From contig NZ_BCLI01000005.1 in assembly GCF_001748385.1 (NCBI RefSeq), forward strand, positions 186,001 to 250,000: a DNA stretch of 64,000 nucleotides, written 5' to 3'. The stretch is from Vulcanisaeta thermophila (GTDB lineage Archaea > Thermoproteota > Thermoprotei > Thermoproteales > Thermocladiaceae). Below the pieces are notes generated by a model that worked only from the letters and a program-made list of their open reading frames with translations, did no database searches and had not been told where the DNA came from. Both the position numbers and the translations under genes were made by a program. Shown here piece by piece: positions 36,417 through 45,005 of this stretch (positions are counted from its first letter, which is position 1; each line of letters opens with the position of its first letter).

Positions 36417-37817
36417 CTTGCCGTTTCTCCCTACCGCTTCATGTGTCGGCGGTAGGGAGTTTGCTCTCGCCCACTCCTTCATTGGTAGCACAGCTACCTC
36501 CGGAGTGGGGTCATTGAGCTTTGGGCTCAACGGCACGGAGCCCTCATTCACTAGGCGTCTCAGGAGGTTCATACACGCAATGACGTCTTGGTCGTGGGAA
36601 AAACCGCAACGGGGGCAAGTCATGGCCCTCCCCGCAGAGCGGGTCATCGGGCGAAAGCCACAGCGTGGGCATGTTTGAGAAGAATATTTAGGGTCAACCT
36701 CAACGATAGGTACACCATGCTTTTCAGCAGCCTCTTTGATGGCCCCAATCATGCCTCTGAAGGCTGCCTGGTATATACGGTGTCTAAGTGCAGGGTTCTC
36801 GACATGGTTAATCATTTTCTCGCTGACACGCTTTGGGAGTCTTTCAACGACAATACCGTAGCCCAGACTCCCAGCGGTCTTCACTATGGCCACAGCTATC
36901 TTTCTCCTCCAATCAGTCTTCCTATCACGCTCTCTCAGCCTGGACATCCTCTTCCTCCAAATACTGAACAATGGGTACTTCTTTCCATTAACCTCAATCA
37001 CAAGCCTCTCCTGAAGCCTCCTCCTATGCTCACTATACCTCACTATAACTCTTCCTAACATCGTAATAAACTTGTATGCCTTTTCATTGACTAGTACTGT
37101 GACATTATTCTCATTCACATCCACGGTAATCCATCCCCCTGGACTATACACCTCAATTTCCTTCTCGAAAACGAAGTAAACATAAACCCTCCTCTCTTTG
37201 TGATCTAGCTTTAGCTTTGGTTGTGTTCGCAGTTTCCACCCAGAATTAATGTACTTCCAGAAAAGCTTGTGTGGTTGAAGTTCTATAACGGTCCATCCTC
37301 TATGAGTAGCTATTTTAATTGCTGTATATCCAAGTGGTTTCCATAAGTGGTCGTCTAGCCAGATAGATACGTTCTTGACAATGGGCTTCTCGGTATAAGC
37401 CTTTCCACGCTTTTTTAGCTCCATAAAGCTCTTGATACGTGTAGCAGCATCCTGGCACGCCATGTGGATATAGTGTGATGGAAGTTGAGGATACTTATTC
37501 CGTAGTATGCGGTACATATGCTTCTTCAAACCAGTAAACGTCTTAATGCCATGCATGAACCCATAGTCCACAAGCTCAAGAATCATATGCCCATATGACT
37601 CCTCAAGTTCTCTAAGAATCTCGTACTTCCTCCTAGTTAACACAACGCTAGGCACAACAACTGTCCTGGTAGCTCTGGCCATCTTTCTCAACGTGGCCCT
37701 GATCTCCGTGCTTAAGGCCCGGGCTTGGCGAGCCGGGTTTCTCCCTGCGTTGTTGACATTTGAGGCGGCGGAGTCAACTCGCCCTGGGGTTCCCTCGTTT
37801 TTGGTTTGTTTTGCCAT
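36414..37817 (-). CDS. tnpB: TnpB, IS200/IS605-type RNA-guided nuclease
   Basis: Complete 467-residue TnpB. Residues 1-230 hold a basic N terminus, the helix-turn-helix/REC part and a WED-like beta region. The RuvC catalytic acids are Asp233 ([10 protein letters not shown]), Glu325 ([10 protein letters not shown]) and Asp411 ([13 protein letters not shown]). The zinc ribbon has CPRCG at 383-387 and CPRCG at 401-405. All key residues are kept, so it is probably active. No tnpA lies nearby, so it is a TnpB-only element. Unlike most genes here it has a perfect Shine-Dalgarno site, so its mRNA has a leader. Its 3' end forms hairpins expected of an omegaRNA. The stop codon overlaps the hemC TATA box. 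Confidence 0.93.
   Translation of the reverse strand: MAKQTKNEGTPGRVDSAASNVNNAGRNPARQARALSTEIRATLRKMARATRTVVVPSVVLTRRKYEILRELEESYGHMILELVDYGFMHGIKTFTGLKKHMYRILRNKYPQLPSHYIHMACQDAATRIKSFMELKKRGKAYTEKPIVKNVSIWLDDHLWKPLGYTAIKIATHRGWTVIELQPHKLFWKYINSGWKLRTQPKLKLDHKERRVYVYFVFEKEIEVYSPGGWITVDVNENNVTVLVNEKAYKFITMLGRVIVRYSEHRRRLQERLVIEVNGKKYPLFSIWRKRMSRLRERDRKTDWRRKIAVAIVKTAGSLGYGIVVERLPKRVSEKMINHVENPALRHRIYQAAFRGMIGAIKEAAEKHGVPIVEVDPKYSSQTCPRCGFRPMTRSAGRAMTCPRCGFSHDQDVIACMNLLRRLVNEGSVPLSPKLNDPTPEVAVLPMKEWARANSLPPTHEAVGRNGK
36420..36545 (-). ncRNA. Putative omegaRNA scaffold at the tnpB 3' end
   Basis: Three hairpins are visible in the last 130 bases of tnpB (plus-strand coordinates). 36427-36436 pairs with 36450-36459 (10 bp). 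36470-36477 pairs with 36502-36509 (8 bp), and its loop contains 36484-36489 paired with 36493-36498. 36523-36528 pairs with 36538-36543 around loop AACGGCACG. TnpB guide RNAs are known to come from the 3' end of tnpB plus the right end of the element. The same hairpins recur at 50.6 kb. The guide would begin just after 36420 on the minus strand, i.e. in the hemC promoter. Confidence 0.5.
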
Positions 37818-37823
37818 GTGCTT

Positions 37824-37832
37824 TCACCTCCT
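37824..37832 (-). promoter_or_regulatory. Perfect Shine-Dalgarno sequence of tnpB
   Basis: AGGAGGTGA on the minus strand, 6 bases before the tnpB ATG. This is fully complementary to the archaeal 16S 3' end. It is noticeable because most neighbours show leaderless TATA spacing instead, and it supports the ATG at 37817 as the true start. Confidence 0.75.
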
Positions 37833-38046
37833 GACTCATTACCCTGGTCCTTGAGCCACTTACAAAGGGTCAGGTTGGTTTAAGAGGCACTCACGGTTAA
37901 GCCCCTCAGTGGCTAGTTCAATCAACTCACTGTAAACGTCCCCCAGTGACCCTAACAGTCCCGCACCCCACGTGAAGCACCATTACACATCGAGGGCGCC
38001 TTAAAAGGGCCCGTGAAACCACGACAATGCGCCACGTGCGTCATGG

Positions 38047-38358
38047 AAAACCACGACTCACCAAAGACGCCATGACATAATGAGGAGACCGCAAAAGATC
38101 ATTCCACATTGAGAAGTAGAAAGAAGGATCTGCCAGAAACAATCAACCCAAGGACTGCGTTGCTATGGATTGCATGGCCACGGAAACAAAACATGAACAC
38201 TCACCCAAAAGACCCAACAACCCACCCAGCAAAACACCAACCAAAGACCAAAACATCATTCTTCATGAAGTGATGGGTGGGTTGGTTAAGGTGCCTGGGG
38301 GCTCTTCGTAAGCAGACCCTTTCATGTTGACTTTTGCAAAACGGTTAGTCGTGGTTTT
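38047..38358. repeat. 12-bp inverted repeat bracketing 312 bp
   Basis: AAAACCACGACT at 38047-38058 and its exact reverse complement AGTCGTGGTTTT at 38347-38358. A third, direct copy of the core AAACCACGAC lies at 38016-38025. The bracketed 312 bp has no gene. The arrangement fits the ends of a small non-autonomous element, but I see no target-site duplication. Confidence 0.4.
38214..38287. repeat. Nested hairpin in gene-free DNA
   Basis: The outer arms (38216-38228 and 38274-38287) pair over 13 bp with one bulged base. Inside, CATCA (38254-38258) can pair with TGATG (38271-38275), enclosing the palindrome CTTCATGAAG. The inner and outer stems share two bases, so they would compete. It could be a structured RNA or a transposon end. 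Confidence 0.4.
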
Positions 38359-38495
38359 GTAATGAGGAACCCCTGAAAACTCTCTAATTCATCACTGGGT
38401 ACTTAATGAACAATTATTCCACGGCTCGTGAAAAACTTCTACTAATCCGTGGGAATAGAGTTCAATGCTCCACCTGTGAACCATGGATTTTTACC

Positions 38496-38536
38496 CACCC
38501 CACGTGGGGTTTGTGGACCCGGAACCTGCAAGCTAG
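38496..38536. repeat. Dispersed ~41-bp repeat with CCCCACGTGGGG palindrome (copy 2)
   Basis: Matches the copy starting at 11281 at about 31 of 41 positions counted by hand, beginning with an identical 14-base block around a 12-bp palindrome. It lies in the gene-free region between tnpB and the membrane ATPase gene. Confidence 0.4.
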
Positions 38537-38722
38537 GAGCGCTAACACCAGCACTAATTTACGCACCAGTCAACCAGGTATCTAGTCCTCACAACCCTAG
38601 GACTACTCTTCAAAGTAACATAATGAGTGCCCAGCCGTCTACAAGCCTCTCTTGGAGGTAGTAGCTTTTCATCCATATGCTTCAGTCCACTATAGAATGT
38701 TATGATTTGTTATATTTAAATG

Positions 38723-40897
38723 TTACTTGCCCTCAATCCTAAATGACGAGGCAAATTCCCTGTACTTCTCCAAATTCCACACGCAGATGCTTACCTGATC
38801 CCCACTTAATAATTGTTTCAGTTTTTCTACAGCCTCCACAGGGGGGCACGTGGATAGTATACTAAGTGCGTATTTCGCATAATCACCCTCAAGCTTTAAC
38901 CTTCCAATAATCTCCCTTAATTCCTCAGAATCCGCTGGCTCAATGACCACGACCCTATCCACAAGGTTTTTAATAACGTTGCTGTCAATCCCCCATGGAT
39001 CATCACACTCAATGAGTAAAGCCATGTGCTTCATCCTCACAATATCAACTAATCTACTCAACACATTGGGTGCCTTATCCATCAACTCCCTAAGGTTTGG
39101 TACGTGAACAATCACGTTATCCATCATTGTGATGGATGGATCATCATAACCAACTACCGTTAACCCCAATTGCTTAGCCACATAATTCACCAACGCAGTC
39201 TTGCCAGACTTGGAGGGGCCCACTATCATTATCACGGATGCCGTGCCTATGCCCAGCTCCTTCATCATGTCCTTAAGCCTCACTGCAGAATCCACGTAAT
39301 TAATCAACTTGGACTTAACACTCTCATGTACTAAATCCAGTGGGTCTATGCTCACATGAACCTCCTGCACCCTAGCCCTTGCCCCCCTATGTTCCTTAGG
39401 TTTCGCCTTACTCCTGGGCGTGGTTACGATTGGCTGCTTCGGGATAACCGCACTAGGTTGCTCAACACCCTGGGGCGTGGTTGCACCGCTTGTGGTGACT
39501 AAATTCTTTCTCTTGACCTCCTCCACGGGCTGCGGCTGCTTCGCTTCCATAGGCTTGCTCACGGTTTCCTCCACTGCCTTGGTTTGCGATACTATGGTGA
39601 TGCTTGGCTTTACCTGTGTGAGCACCACTAGGTTATTACGCATGGTGCTCCTCATGACCTCCTCATTATTGGTAAGTATTACAATACCAAACCTACGCGC
39701 CCTTGATAAATCCCTAACCTGCTTAATAACCCCCTTACCCAACTTATTGGGTATCAATACCAGCGCAGCCCCATGACTCAATGAGTAATTCAAAACCTCG
39801 GTGGGTATCTGCTCAATATCACCCATGACCACGAATCCCTTGCTCATTGAGGCACCGAGTAATGACTTACCCATTAACTCAAGCTTATTGGGTGTTTCGT
39901 TTATGAAAACCACCGCGGAACCCTTATTATTAATTACTTCAATGACCTTGCTCATTAACTCTCCATACTCCTTACTATGCTCCACCACCTTCTTAAACAC
40001 ACCACCGTACTCCATGAGCATTAGGTGATCTAGCATGGGTATGACAATGGGCGCCCTGGCACCCATGCCCTCAGGCCTTGTCCATGTCGACACCCCCTCA
40101 ATTACATGCGTACCATACAGCGCCAGGCCCATTAGTATGGAGCCGATAAGCATCAGTGGGCTCACCACCATACTCACTGGGTTGTAGGGTATGTAGAGCA
40201 GGGCTACTGTTAGTAATTCGGGCGTCACGTAGTTCACCACCAACTTCATATTCTTATTAATCTGCACACCAAGGAGTGTTTTGGATAGTACGAGGCTGGT
40301 TATGAGGGGCATCATTATTAATACGATGATTAGGTAGTAAAGGGGTATGAGGGATAATTCACTGAGTAGTGATGATAATGAGAGCCCCTGCTCAGTAAAC
40401 ACGCTGTAAAACCCACTTATAATATTCACGTTCCCCAGCGAGATCCTGGTTATTGGCTCCCAATTAATACCCAGCGATGACTGTGCAATCACGTAATTGA
40501 ACAGCAATAGCACGTAAGTAACAACACCCCTAACACTGCCCCTATAAATACTAGGTGTGATGCTCAACGGCACAGATAACCAGTAAAGTGGCGTGAAAAG
40601 TAACGCCCAGGATATAAGGGTTATGGAACCCACGATACCAGGTTCAACAATGAGTAATGAAGCTATGAGCGTTGGTAATACAATCACTACGGCACGCCCC
40701 AGAGACGCTATGAAGCTAAGTATTACATAAACCAGAAGTATAAACGTGGATAGACCCTCCCTACCCATAATGGTAAGTGCAATTACTAATACAATTAATG
40801 GTGGCAGTACGTAAGAGGGAATTATTGGGAATATCAGGTAGAGGAGGGCCAGGGCTATGGATGCTATGGTGGCGTTTACTATGTTGTTCAGTTTCAC
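38723..40897 (-). CDS. Polytopic membrane protein with C-terminal P-loop ATPase domain
   Basis: 724 residues. Residues about 5-265 contain some eight to ten hydrophobic segments. A soluble part follows (about 290-430), then a Pro/Lys/Thr-rich linker (about 450-510). The C-terminal ATPase has Walker A IVGPSKSGKTALVNYVAKQ near residue 560 and a Walker-B-like ALLIECDDPW near residue 630. The small domain ends in a helical lid. I do not recognise the family; the layout suggests a membrane-bound AAA-type ATPase working on the cytoplasmic face. It probably follows the HTH gene, 76 bases upstream, in one unit or under its control. Confidence 0.7.
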   Translation of the reverse strand: MKLNNIVNATIASIALALLYLIFPIIPSYVLPPLIVLVIALTIMGREGLSTFILLVYVILSFIASLGRAVVIVLPTLIASLLIVEPGIVGSITLISWALLFTPLYWLSVPLSITPSIYRGSVRGVVTYVLLLFNYVIAQSSLGINWEPITRISLGNVNIISGFYSVFTEQGLSLSSLLSELSLIPLYYLIIVLIMMPLITSLVLSKTLLGVQINKNMKLVVNYVTPELLTVALLYIPYNPVSMVVSPLMLIGSILMGLALYGTHVIEGVSTWTRPEGMGARAPIVIPMLDHLMLMEYGGVFKKVVEHSKEYGELMSKVIEVINNKGSAVVFINETPNKLELMGKSLLGASMSKGFVVMGDIEQIPTEVLNYSLSHGAALVLIPNKLGKGVIKQVRDLSRARRFGIVILTNNEEVMRSTMRNNLVVLTQVKPSITIVSQTKAVEETVSKPMEAKQPQPVEEVKRKNLVTTSGATTPQGVEQPSAVIPKQPIVTTPRSKAKPKEHRGARARVQEVHVSIDPLDLVHESVKSKLINYVDSAVRLKDMMKELGIGTASVIMIVGPSKSGKTALVNYVAKQLGLTVVGYDDPSITMMDNVIVHVPNLRELMDKAPNVLSRLVDIVRMKHMALLIECDDPWGIDSNVIKNLVDRVVVIEPADSEELREIIGRLKLEGDYAKYALSILSTCPPVEAVEKLKQLLSGDQVSICVWNLEKYREFASSFRIEGK

Positions 40898-40902
40898 AAA
40901 TT

Positions 40903-40977
40903 AAACAAATTGAAACTAACACTTAAAAACCTTACTATACGGCGAAATAGAAAGAAAGAGAAACCAATTGAAACTAA
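40903..40977. repeat. 17-bp direct repeat (two copies) between the ATPase and HTH genes
   Basis: AAACAAATTGAAACTAA (40903-40919) and AAACCAATTGAAACTAA (40961-40977) differ at one base and are 58 bases apart. The first copy also forms an imperfect inverted repeat with GTTTCA at 40890-40895, next to the ATPase start. The second copy overlaps the HTH stop codon. They may be operator sites for the HTH protein. Confidence 0.45.
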
Positions 40978-41489
40978 GTACGTATTGACCTAAGCACGTC
41001 AATCCATGGGTTATCCCTCAAAAAATCGGGTAGGGGGTCATCCACAGGGCCTGACTCCACAATGGTCTTAATGCTGGGGCTAGGGGAATCCCTACAACCC
41101 AGGGACTCCATCTTCGAAATCCTAGCAAGCAACTCCTCAACGAGCTTCCTTAACTCCCTCAACTCATTCAGAAGCTCCTCCTCATTAACCCCGTAACCCC
41201 TAACCACCACGCCCCCAGTGGGTTGTTGGTTCATTATCACTGAGAAATTGATTGAGTATGTGAATGCACCATTATAATCAGAGGACTCACCATCCCCATT
41301 AGTATTATTAATAGTATTGTTGGGTTGGTTATCATCAATGGTGCGAAACAACGATCTATACTTAGATATTGCCTTGTAGACCGTGTTAACGGAGATACCC
41401 AGTTTCTGGGCTATCTCCTTAGGCTTCAATTTCTCATTGAAGTAAAGCTTCGCCGCCATCTCCTCAGTCTTACTCAGCTTGCTGGACAT
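40974..41489 (-). CDS. HTH protein with C-terminal coiled coil
   Basis: Residues about 5-45 form a helix-turn-helix of the resolvase/sigma-region-4 type (KLKPKEIAQKLGISVNTVYKAISKYR). An Asn/Gly/Ser-rich linker follows, then a leucine-heptad coiled coil (about 115-140). The acidic C-terminal tail ends DNPWIDVLRSIRT. It is likely an oligomeric DNA-binding regulator. I prefer the ATG at 41489 (28 bases from aatataagg at 41514-41522) to that at 41495. The adjacent gene downstream is the membrane ATPase. Confidence 0.65.
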   Translation of the reverse strand: MSSKLSKTEEMAAKLYFNEKLKPKEIAQKLGISVNTVYKAISKYRSLFRTIDDNQPNNTINNTNGDGESSDYNGAFTYSINFSVIMNQQPTGGVVVRGYGVNEEELLNELRELRKLVEELLARISKMESLGCRDSPSPSIKTIVESGPVDDPLPDFLRDNPWIDVLRSIRT

Positions 41490-41612
41490 TACCATAAATT
41501 ACGTGGCTGAGAATATAAGGGATTTCGCACCAAGACTCCAGGCAATACCCGCATATTACATGAGTATTGCCAAAACGTACTACTTATTAATTCAATACAG
41601 TACACGCTGTTA

Positions 41613-42566
41613 ATGGGTGGGTACGTACCCACGGTAGCCGTGCACGGAGGGGCAGGGAGCCTAGCGTACTTTACAAATGAGGAGCATAGGCGTAGGTACC
41701 TACAGGGCCTGGTTGATGCAGTTAAGGCAGGGCTTGAGGCGCTCAGGAGGGGAAATGCCCTAGATGCCGTTATGGACGCGGTCACGGTAATGGAGTATGA
41801 CGGATCGTACGATGCGGGTAGAGGGTCCGTGCTTAATATACATGGTGACGTGGAGCAGGACGCCGGTGTTATGTTTGGTGGGGACATGAGCGTGGGTGCC
41901 GTGGCCGCCGTGAAACACGTAGTGAACACGATAAAGCTCGCGAGGCTTGTTATGGAGAGGACGGACCACGTATTAATAGTGGGTAAGGGCGCTGAGGAAC
42001 TGGCCAAGATGTTCAATTTATGGGTACCTAACACCGAATTAATAAATGAGAATAAAATTAATAGGTATAAATCATTAATAAGGAACCTCGGGGATAGGTA
42101 CCCAAGAAATCGTGAGTTGGTTAAAGAATTGGGATTACTGGGCACGGTAGGTGCGGTGGCTCTGGATCGAGATGGTAATCTGGCTGCCGCAACCTCCACT
42201 GGCGGAACGATATTAAAGTGGCCAGGTAGGGTTGGGGATTCACCAATTCCAGGGGCTGGTTATTGGGCTGAGAATGGGGTTGTTGCGGTCTCCGCCACAG
42301 GTATTGGTGAGTACATCATTAGGTCCATGGCATCTATAAACGTGGCATTCCTAATAAAATCAGGGCTTAGTGTCCAGGAGGCCGTTAATGAAGTGGTTAG
42401 TAGAATCACGAAGAGGTTTGGTAGGGGTAATGTGGGCTTACTGGCAATTGACGCGAGGGGTAACGTGGCCTCTGCATTCAACACGGAGGCCATGGGTAGG
42501 GCATGGTCCAGGGAGGGCATGGATAAGGTGATTGTGGCTCACCTACCCACGGATAAATTCCCCTAG
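41613..42566 (+). CDS. Isoaspartyl peptidase / plant-type L-asparaginase
   Basis: N-terminal-nucleophile hydrolase made as a precursor and self-cleaved before Thr178 in LLGTVGAVALD. The substrate-binding region is DAGRGSVLNIHGDVEQDAG and the C-terminal part contains ATGIGEYIIR. It removes isoaspartyl damage from peptides or hydrolyses asparagine. TATA acttattaatt (41580-41590) is 27 bases before the ATG. It overlaps the convergent deaminase gene by four bases. Confidence 0.9.
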   Translation: MGGYVPTVAVHGGAGSLAYFTNEEHRRRYLQGLVDAVKAGLEALRRGNALDAVMDAVTVMEYDGSYDAGRGSVLNIHGDVEQDAGVMFGGDMSVGAVAAVKHVVNTIKLARLVMERTDHVLIVGKGAEELAKMFNLWVPNTELINENKINRYKSLIRNLGDRYPRNRELVKELGLLGTVGAVALDRDGNLAAATSTGGTILKWPGRVGDSPIPGAGYWAENGVVAVSATGIGEYIIRSMASINVAFLIKSGLSVQEAVNEVVSRITKRFGRGNVGLLAIDARGNVASAFNTEAMGRAWSREGMDKVIVAHLPTDKFP

Positions 42567-43855
42567 TCCAGGAACCTACTCATGAACTCATTAATGGACT
42601 CACTCAACTCCAAGGCCCTATTGACAAACCTCTCATAATCCGCATCCCTATCATAAACTACCCTACCATTCACTATCGTAGTTACCACGTCGGAGCCCGT
42701 GGCCGAGTAAACAATGTTGGAAATAATATTATCAGGCCTCAGGGGCTGCATCCTGGGGCTCCTGGCATCAAGTAGTACGATGTCGGCTATGCAGCCCCTA
42801 TCAATACAACCACCATTGAGACCCAATAACCTATAGCCATTAAGCGTGGCAGCCTTCAGGGCGTGCAATGCCTTTATTGAAACGTCCCAGTAGGAGTGTC
42901 TTTGAAGTAGTATGGCCATCTTCATCTCCCTGAACATATCCAGGGAATTATTGCTGGCGGGTCCATCAGTGCCCAGGGTGACAACGACGCCCCTACCCAT
43001 TAACTCCCTCATTGGGAAGTGCCCCGCCGTTGCCAGTTTCATGTTTGACGTGGGTGCGTGGGTGACCTTGGCCTTCCTCTCAACTATTAAATTCAACTCC
43101 CAATTGGTGACCCAGCCCAGGTGTATTAATTGGGTATTACTACCCAGCAGGCCCAGTGAGTCCAGGTACTCCACGGGTAACTTACCATACCTCCCCTTAA
43201 CCTCATAAACCTCATCCCTGGTCTCTGAGGCGTGTATTTGTAAGTTGGTGCCCAGTCTATTCATGAGATCCCTAGCCCTTAGTAGGGTGTCCGTGGAGTT
43301 GGCATAGACGCTGTGCACATTCACTATGGGCTTAATCAAACCACTACCACTAAATTCACTGTGGAAATTCAAAACCTCATTCTCCACATACCCAGGGTCC
43401 AGCAGGGTGTCTATGAATGTGGGGCCCAGGGCAGCCCTAATACCGTACTTAAGGGCCACCTGTGCTGTGACTTCAGGCCTTAGGTACATGTCCACAAACG
43501 CCGTGGTACCACTCATGAGCATCTCAATGATGGATAACTCACTACCCATGGCAATAACCCCGTCATTGAGACCCCTCTCCACAAGCCACATCCTACCAAG
43601 CCACTCTGGGAGTTCAGCGTCATCGTAGAAGCCCCTCATTATGGACATTGGTGTGTGAACGTGAGCATTGACTAAACCCGGCATCGCAATCCTACCATTA
43701 CACCTAATAACCAAATCACTGGGCTGGCTTAGGTTCTTGTCCACGTCAGCTATAACGCCATCCTCAACGTATATACTAACGCCCCTCATCACCCTGGCCT
43801 CATCACCATCCCAGGTTATCACGTAATCACAATCCCTAAGTAGTAATGTGTTCAT
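42563..43855 (-). CDS. mtaD: Amidohydrolase, MTA/SAH deaminase-like
   Basis: Metal-dependent amidohydrolase of the 5'-methylthioadenosine/S-adenosylhomocysteine deaminase group. Metal ligands: GLVNAHVHTPMSIMRG (HxH), IHASETRDEV (His, Glu) and TLGTDGPASNNSLDM (Asp). An N-terminal composite beta domain carries the strand pair typical of the family. The ATG at 43855 overlaps the stop of dph6 in an ATGA arrangement, so the two are co-transcribed. Other adenine/guanine-type deaminases are possible. Confidence 0.85.
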   Translation of the reverse strand: MNTLLLRDCDYVITWDGDEARVMRGVSIYVEDGVIADVDKNLSQPSDLVIRCNGRIAMPGLVNAHVHTPMSIMRGFYDDAELPEWLGRMWLVERGLNDGVIAMGSELSIIEMLMSGTTAFVDMYLRPEVTAQVALKYGIRAALGPTFIDTLLDPGYVENEVLNFHSEFSGSGLIKPIVNVHSVYANSTDTLLRARDLMNRLGTNLQIHASETRDEVYEVKGRYGKLPVEYLDSLGLLGSNTQLIHLGWVTNWELNLIVERKAKVTHAPTSNMKLATAGHFPMRELMGRGVVVTLGTDGPASNNSLDMFREMKMAILLQRHSYWDVSIKALHALKAATLNGYRLLGLNGGCIDRGCIADIVLLDARSPRMQPLRPDNIISNIVYSATGSDVVTTIVNGRVVYDRDADYERFVNRALELSESINEFMSRFLD

Positions 43856-44568
43856 GGAACCACCGAGGCCCATGAAGCCTCACCTTTCGGTACGACCCTG
43901 GCGCTCCTAATCACGTAGGTCCAGGAGTAGGGTGAGTCCTGGGTTACATAGCCATCCTCAATGACAATCCTACCCCTAAACAATGGGGCATCGACCACGT
44001 AGGTCTCACCCTCACCACCCTCCAGGGCAGGGTTAAAACCATACCTATGAGCCCTCCTAATCAACTCCCTAATGTCATCCAGGTTCAACTCCCTACCAAG
44101 CATGCTCCTTGGTATACCCATGACATTTATCGAGGTCAGTATGAACCTAAAACCCTGCATGTAAAGATCCACTAGGTACTTATCCTGATCCTTACGCCAC
44201 AGGGGTGAGTATATCCTAAGGCCCACATCCCTCGCCACCAGACTCATGTTAATCCTCTGGTAATCCGATAACAGGGCGCCCGTCACCACACCATCAATGC
44301 CAAACAACTCCCTAGCCCTCATTAGGGCCGTCCTCATGTCATTGAGCTCCAAATCCCTAACACCACTCGTCTCCTGGTACAGAATGGGTATCCCCAGGGC
44401 CTCCGACTGTAGCTTGGTGAATTGAACATTTGGGTAGTGAAACATCCATGAGTCTGACCGTGCAGGCTTAAGCGTTATTAGGCACATAACCTCGAAACCC
44501 TTGAGCAACGCCCAGTGCACCGCGTACGTGGAGTCCTTACCCCCCGAGAATAAAGCGCAAACCCTCAC
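43852..44568 (-). CDS. dph6: Diphthine-ammonia ligase (ATP-pyrophosphatase)
   Basis: Completes diphthamide on EF-2 by amidating diphthine. N-terminal PP-loop ALFSGGKDSTYAVHWAL, then GIDGVVTGALLSDYQRIN and the C-terminal NPALEGGEGETYVVDAPLF, all typical of the DUF71/Dph6 family. The open frame runs to 44625. I choose the GTG at 44568 because the protein then begins VRVCALFSGGKDS and a TATA box (gtttataagg on the minus strand, 44589-44598) is 26 bases away. Confidence 0.9.
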   Translation of the reverse strand: MRVCALFSGGKDSTYAVHWALLKGFEVMCLITLKPARSDSWMFHYPNVQFTKLQSEALGIPILYQETSGVRDLELNDMRTALMRARELFGIDGVVTGALLSDYQRINMSLVARDVGLRIYSPLWRKDQDKYLVDLYMQGFRFILTSINVMGIPRSMLGRELNLDDIRELIRRAHRYGFNPALEGGEGETYVVDAPLFRGRIVIEDGYVTQDSPYSWTYVIRSARVVPKGEASWASVVP

Positions 44569-44652
44569 CGCTGTGGGGTAATGTGTTACCTTATAAACCA
44601 AAGACCACCATTCACAACTTAGCAAAGTATAGGAAGCAAAACTTATTACCCC

Positions 44653-44958
44653 ATGAATACAAATAAATATTTAATGTCAGAGGTGTGGATGAAGATTAGG
44701 AGGCCCGAAATCCTCATAATAATTACATTATTCAGGGCTGGGGGTAAGGGTGTGAGGGAAATGCACATAGTGGATTTACTAATGAGTTGCGGCATCAGCA
44801 AGTCCACACTGAAGCAATCCCTAGGCACACTAAAGGAGCTTGGGCTGGTGGAGGAGGGTATGATTAAGGATAGAAAGCCAAGGACCGTGGTGAGGCTCAC
44901 GGAGAAGGGTAGGAGGGTTGCTGAGAAATTCGTGGATATTGAGGAGTTGCTTAAATGA
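44653..44958 (+). CDS. Winged-helix transcriptional regulator
   Basis: A 101-residue single winged helix. The recognition region is CGISKSTLKQSLGTLKELGLV, followed by the wing RKPRTVVRLTEKGRRV. It resembles archaeal MarR/PadR-like one-domain regulators. An internal ATG at 44674 is an alternative start. It is the first of three small genes on this strand. Confidence 0.7.
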   Translation: MNTNKYLMSEVWMKIRRPEILIIITLFRAGGKGVREMHIVDLLMSCGISKSTLKQSLGTLKELGLVEEGMIKDRKPRTVVRLTEKGRRVAEKFVDIEELLK

Positions 44959-45005
44959 ACCGACACAGTAAAGACTTTTAAACCCAGACTATGAGGTTCC
45001 CCGAG

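Larger units (their letters stand above)
37833..38722. other. Gene-free region of about 890 bp beside tnpB
   Basis: No convincing gene is present on either strand. It contains a 12-bp inverted repeat (38047-38058 and 38347-38358), a direct repeat AAACCACGAC at 38016 and 38048, a nested hairpin at 38214-38287, and a copy of the dispersed CCCCACGTGGGG repeat at 38496. Its base composition and lack of long frames differ from the dense coding around it. It probably holds old mobile-element debris, including the left end of the tnpB element. Confidence 0.5.

Noticed and set aside
38449-38661. 70-residue frame in the gene-free region
   Set aside because: No domain and no promoter spacing. It crosses the dispersed 41-bp repeat, so it is likely mobile-element debris.
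36414-38722. tnpA transposase partner for tnpB
   Set aside because: No HUH transposase motif (HUH or the catalytic Tyr helix) was found on either strand near tnpB.
40903-40977. CRISPR-like ATTGAAAC repeat
   Set aside because: The 12-base core resembles the end of archaeal CRISPR repeats, but there are only two 17-bp copies, one overlaps a coding end, and no further units or cas genes are present.
41489-42199. 236-residue open frame antisense to the asparaginase gene
   Set aside because: Ser/Thr/Pro-rich shadow of a well-supported Ntn-hydrolase on the other strand.
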